The position numbers and the translations under genes are program-made. From Puniceicoccales bacterium (GTDB lineage: Bacteria > Verrucomicrobiota > Verrucomicrobiia > Opitutales > JAIRKQ01): a stretch of 7,789 bases of DNA. The notes under the pieces were generated by a model, which saw nothing but the letters and a program-made list of their open reading frames with translations, was not told the DNA's origin and made no database searches. Within the stretch, counting starts at the first letter, position 1. Every line of letters starts with the position of its first letter. The stretch is from assembly GCA_031270385.1 (NCBI GenBank), contig JAISXS010000085.1, positions 1 through 7,789 of the forward strand. Reading direction: 5' to 3'. Positions 6,977 to 7,789 of the stretch are shown one piece after another.

Positions 6977-7477
6977 ATGGAAGCAATTTTATCACGGCAC
7001 AGTGTGAGGGATTTCAAGGGCGTGGAAATTTCCAGTGATACACTGGAAAAGCTGGTGCACGCTGGGATGTCTGCACCGTCGGCAATGCACTCATCCCCAT
7101 GGCATTTCGTGGTCGTTACTGACCGCAAGCGATTGGATGGTGTAGCGGAAGTTCACCCCTATGCCGCAATGTCCCTGCAAGCGTCCGCTGGAATACTGGT
7201 GTGTGGCGAACCGGACAGGGAAGCTCTCAGAGAATTTTTTGACCAAAATTGCGCTGCAGCGGCCGAAAATATCCTAATTGCCGCATGCGATCTCGGACTT
7301 GGTGCTGTTTGGGTCGGACTTTATCCAAATAAAACCCATATCGAAAATTTCACAAAATATTTTAATTTACCTAAAAACATCGTGCCGTTCACATGGATTC
7401 CAATAGGTTACCCAAAAACTTCGGCAAAAGCGGACAACCGCTTCAATCCGTCCAAAGTGCACTACAACATTTGGTGA
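6977..7477 (+). CDS. Nitroreductase-family FMN oxidoreductase
   Basis: Small flavoprotein of the nitroreductase fold, usually a homodimer using FMN and NAD(P)H to reduce quinones, nitro compounds or flavins. Length is 166 residues, typical of the short members. RHSVRDFKG (7-15) is the N-terminal FMN-phosphate motif. SAPSAMHSSPWHF (32-44) is the second flavin-contacting segment. NCAAAAENILIAACDLGLGAVWVGLYP (91-117, given here in pieces: NCAAAAENIL, then GLGAVWVGLYP) is the conserved helix and loop near the flavin, and IPIGYP (141-146) closes the domain. The physiological substrate is not readable. It lies 49 bp after holB, in the same direction, with its own ribosome-binding site, so it may be co-transcribed or have a separate promoter. 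A palindromic repeat begins 18 bp after its stop and could end transcription. Confidence 0.9.
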   Translation: MEAILSRHSVRDFKGVEISSDTLEKLVHAGMSAPSAMHSSPWHFVVVTDRKRLDGVAEVHPYAAMSLQASAGILVCGEPDREALREFFDQNCAAAAENILIAACDLGLGAVWVGLYPNKTHIENFTKYFNLPKNIVPFTWIPIGYPKTSAKADNRFNPSKVHYNIW

Positions 7478-7495
7478 TTTTTCCAGCGAGTGATA

Positions 7496-7600
7496 TATAG
7501 TCGTCTTACTTGAAAAAAGCATTCCATTTAACGATATTTAGAGGAAAGATTTCCATTTTTTGGAATATAAAGTATGCTTTTCTCGAGTAAGATAATTATG
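7496..7600. repeat. Full-length copy of the 105-bp palindromic repeat, MITE-like (copy 4)
   Basis: The left arm 7496-7522 (TATAGTCGTCTTACTTGAAA then AAAGCAT) and the right arm 7574-7600 (ATGCTTTTCTCGAGTAAG then ATAATTATG) are inverted repeats identical at 21 of 27 positions. CTTACTTGAAAAAAGCAT against the right arm alone matches at 16 of 18. The 51-base centre folds further: GGAAA(ga)TTTCC and TTCCA(ttttt)TGGAA share bases and would be alternatives. This is the best preserved copy. A TA dinucleotide precedes the tip (TATATAG), compatible with insertion at TA, but no matching TA is evident directly at the right end. Confidence 0.75.
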
Positions 7601-7603
7601 GTT

Positions 7604-7789
7604 CTAGCCGCCGTGGTCCTTTATAGTCGTTCGCCCATCCACTATAGCAGTTCCGGTTAAGAAAGGCACAAAAAAAGCATGGTAAAGTGCATCGCCGCGG
7701 GAAGAGAAAAGAGGCAAGATATCCCTGAGTTTTCGTTTGAGCTTAGCCCAAAATTTTTCGATGGGATTGGAATCTGGAGAATAGGGAGG
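7604..7789 (-). mobile_element. IS630-family transposase, C-terminal part (runs off the window)
   Basis: Read on the minus strand from the window edge, 61 codons begin PPYSPDSNPIEKFWAKLKRK and end at a TAG at 7604-7606. PPYSP(D)xNPIExxWxxLK is the hallmark of the IS630/Tc1 superfamily, and the Glu of NPIE is the third acidic residue of the DD[E/D] catalytic triad. Family members often end soon after a DALxxAF-like segment, seen here as GDALYHAF. The extra residues up to the stop run through the likely end of the element, so the native stop may have been lost by mutation or frameshift. The rest of the gene lies outside the window, so whether the element is intact cannot be judged. Confidence 0.82.
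7622..7646. repeat. Probable terminal inverted repeat end of the IS630-family element
   Basis: TATAGTCGT at 7622-7630 is identical to the tip of the palindromic repeats (copy 2 at 195, copy 4 at 7496). ACTATA at 7641-7646 forms a short inverted repeat with TATAGT at 7622-7627. On the minus strand this segment reads CTATAGTGGATGGGCGAACG and follows the conserved part of the transposase, where the right end is expected. The other end is outside the window, so the inverted repeat itself cannot be confirmed. Confidence 0.5.

Overview
The window is a 6.8-kb, plus-strand block of bacterial housekeeping genes set between insertion-sequence debris. The organism looks Gram-negative, because an LptF/LptG-type lipopolysaccharide-export permease is present. 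The leucyl-tRNA synthetase sequence, with its Zn-1 region lacking the CxxC pair and a long insert before the GRRETNTMPQW segment, reminds me of Verrucomicrobia, perhaps Opitutae. That placement comes from memory and is tentative. Several insertion-sequence remnants and decayed repeats suggest a genome with past or current transposon expansion.

Layout. Bases 1-59 are the tail of a transposase, probably IS5-type. Bases 60-656 hold no credible gene but are rich in repeats: several copies of a roughly 105-bp imperfect palindrome, then a separate long hairpin. From 657 the genes leuS, an lptF/G-family permease, a PfkB-family kinase, tmk and holB follow with almost no spacing (5-nt gap, 1-nt overlap, 4-nt overlap, 32-nt overlap). 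They are almost certainly one transcription unit. A small nitroreductase (6977-7477) follows after 49 bp with its own strong Shine-Dalgarno sequence. Another copy of the 105-bp palindrome lies 18 bp after it. The window closes inside an IS630-family transposase on the minus strand.

How the genes fit together. leuS charges tRNA-Leu. The permease belongs to the LPS transport machine. tmk makes dTDP for DNA synthesis and holB encodes the clamp-loader delta-prime subunit, so these two neighbours both serve replication. The substrate of the PfkB kinase cannot be read from the sequence. None of the five operon genes has a good Shine-Dalgarno sequence, so translational coupling through overlapping ends is likely.

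The most interesting non-genic signal is the palindromic repeat family. I can trace three full-length copies (195-300, 317-421, 7496-7600) and two partial ones (77-143, 428-478). They share 27-nt imperfect terminal inverted repeats with tip TATAG, and arms that keep pairing despite base changes. The tip TATAGTCGT recurs at the end of the adjacent IS630 remnant, so the family looks like a MITE mobilised by an IS630-type transposase and reminiscent of Correia elements.
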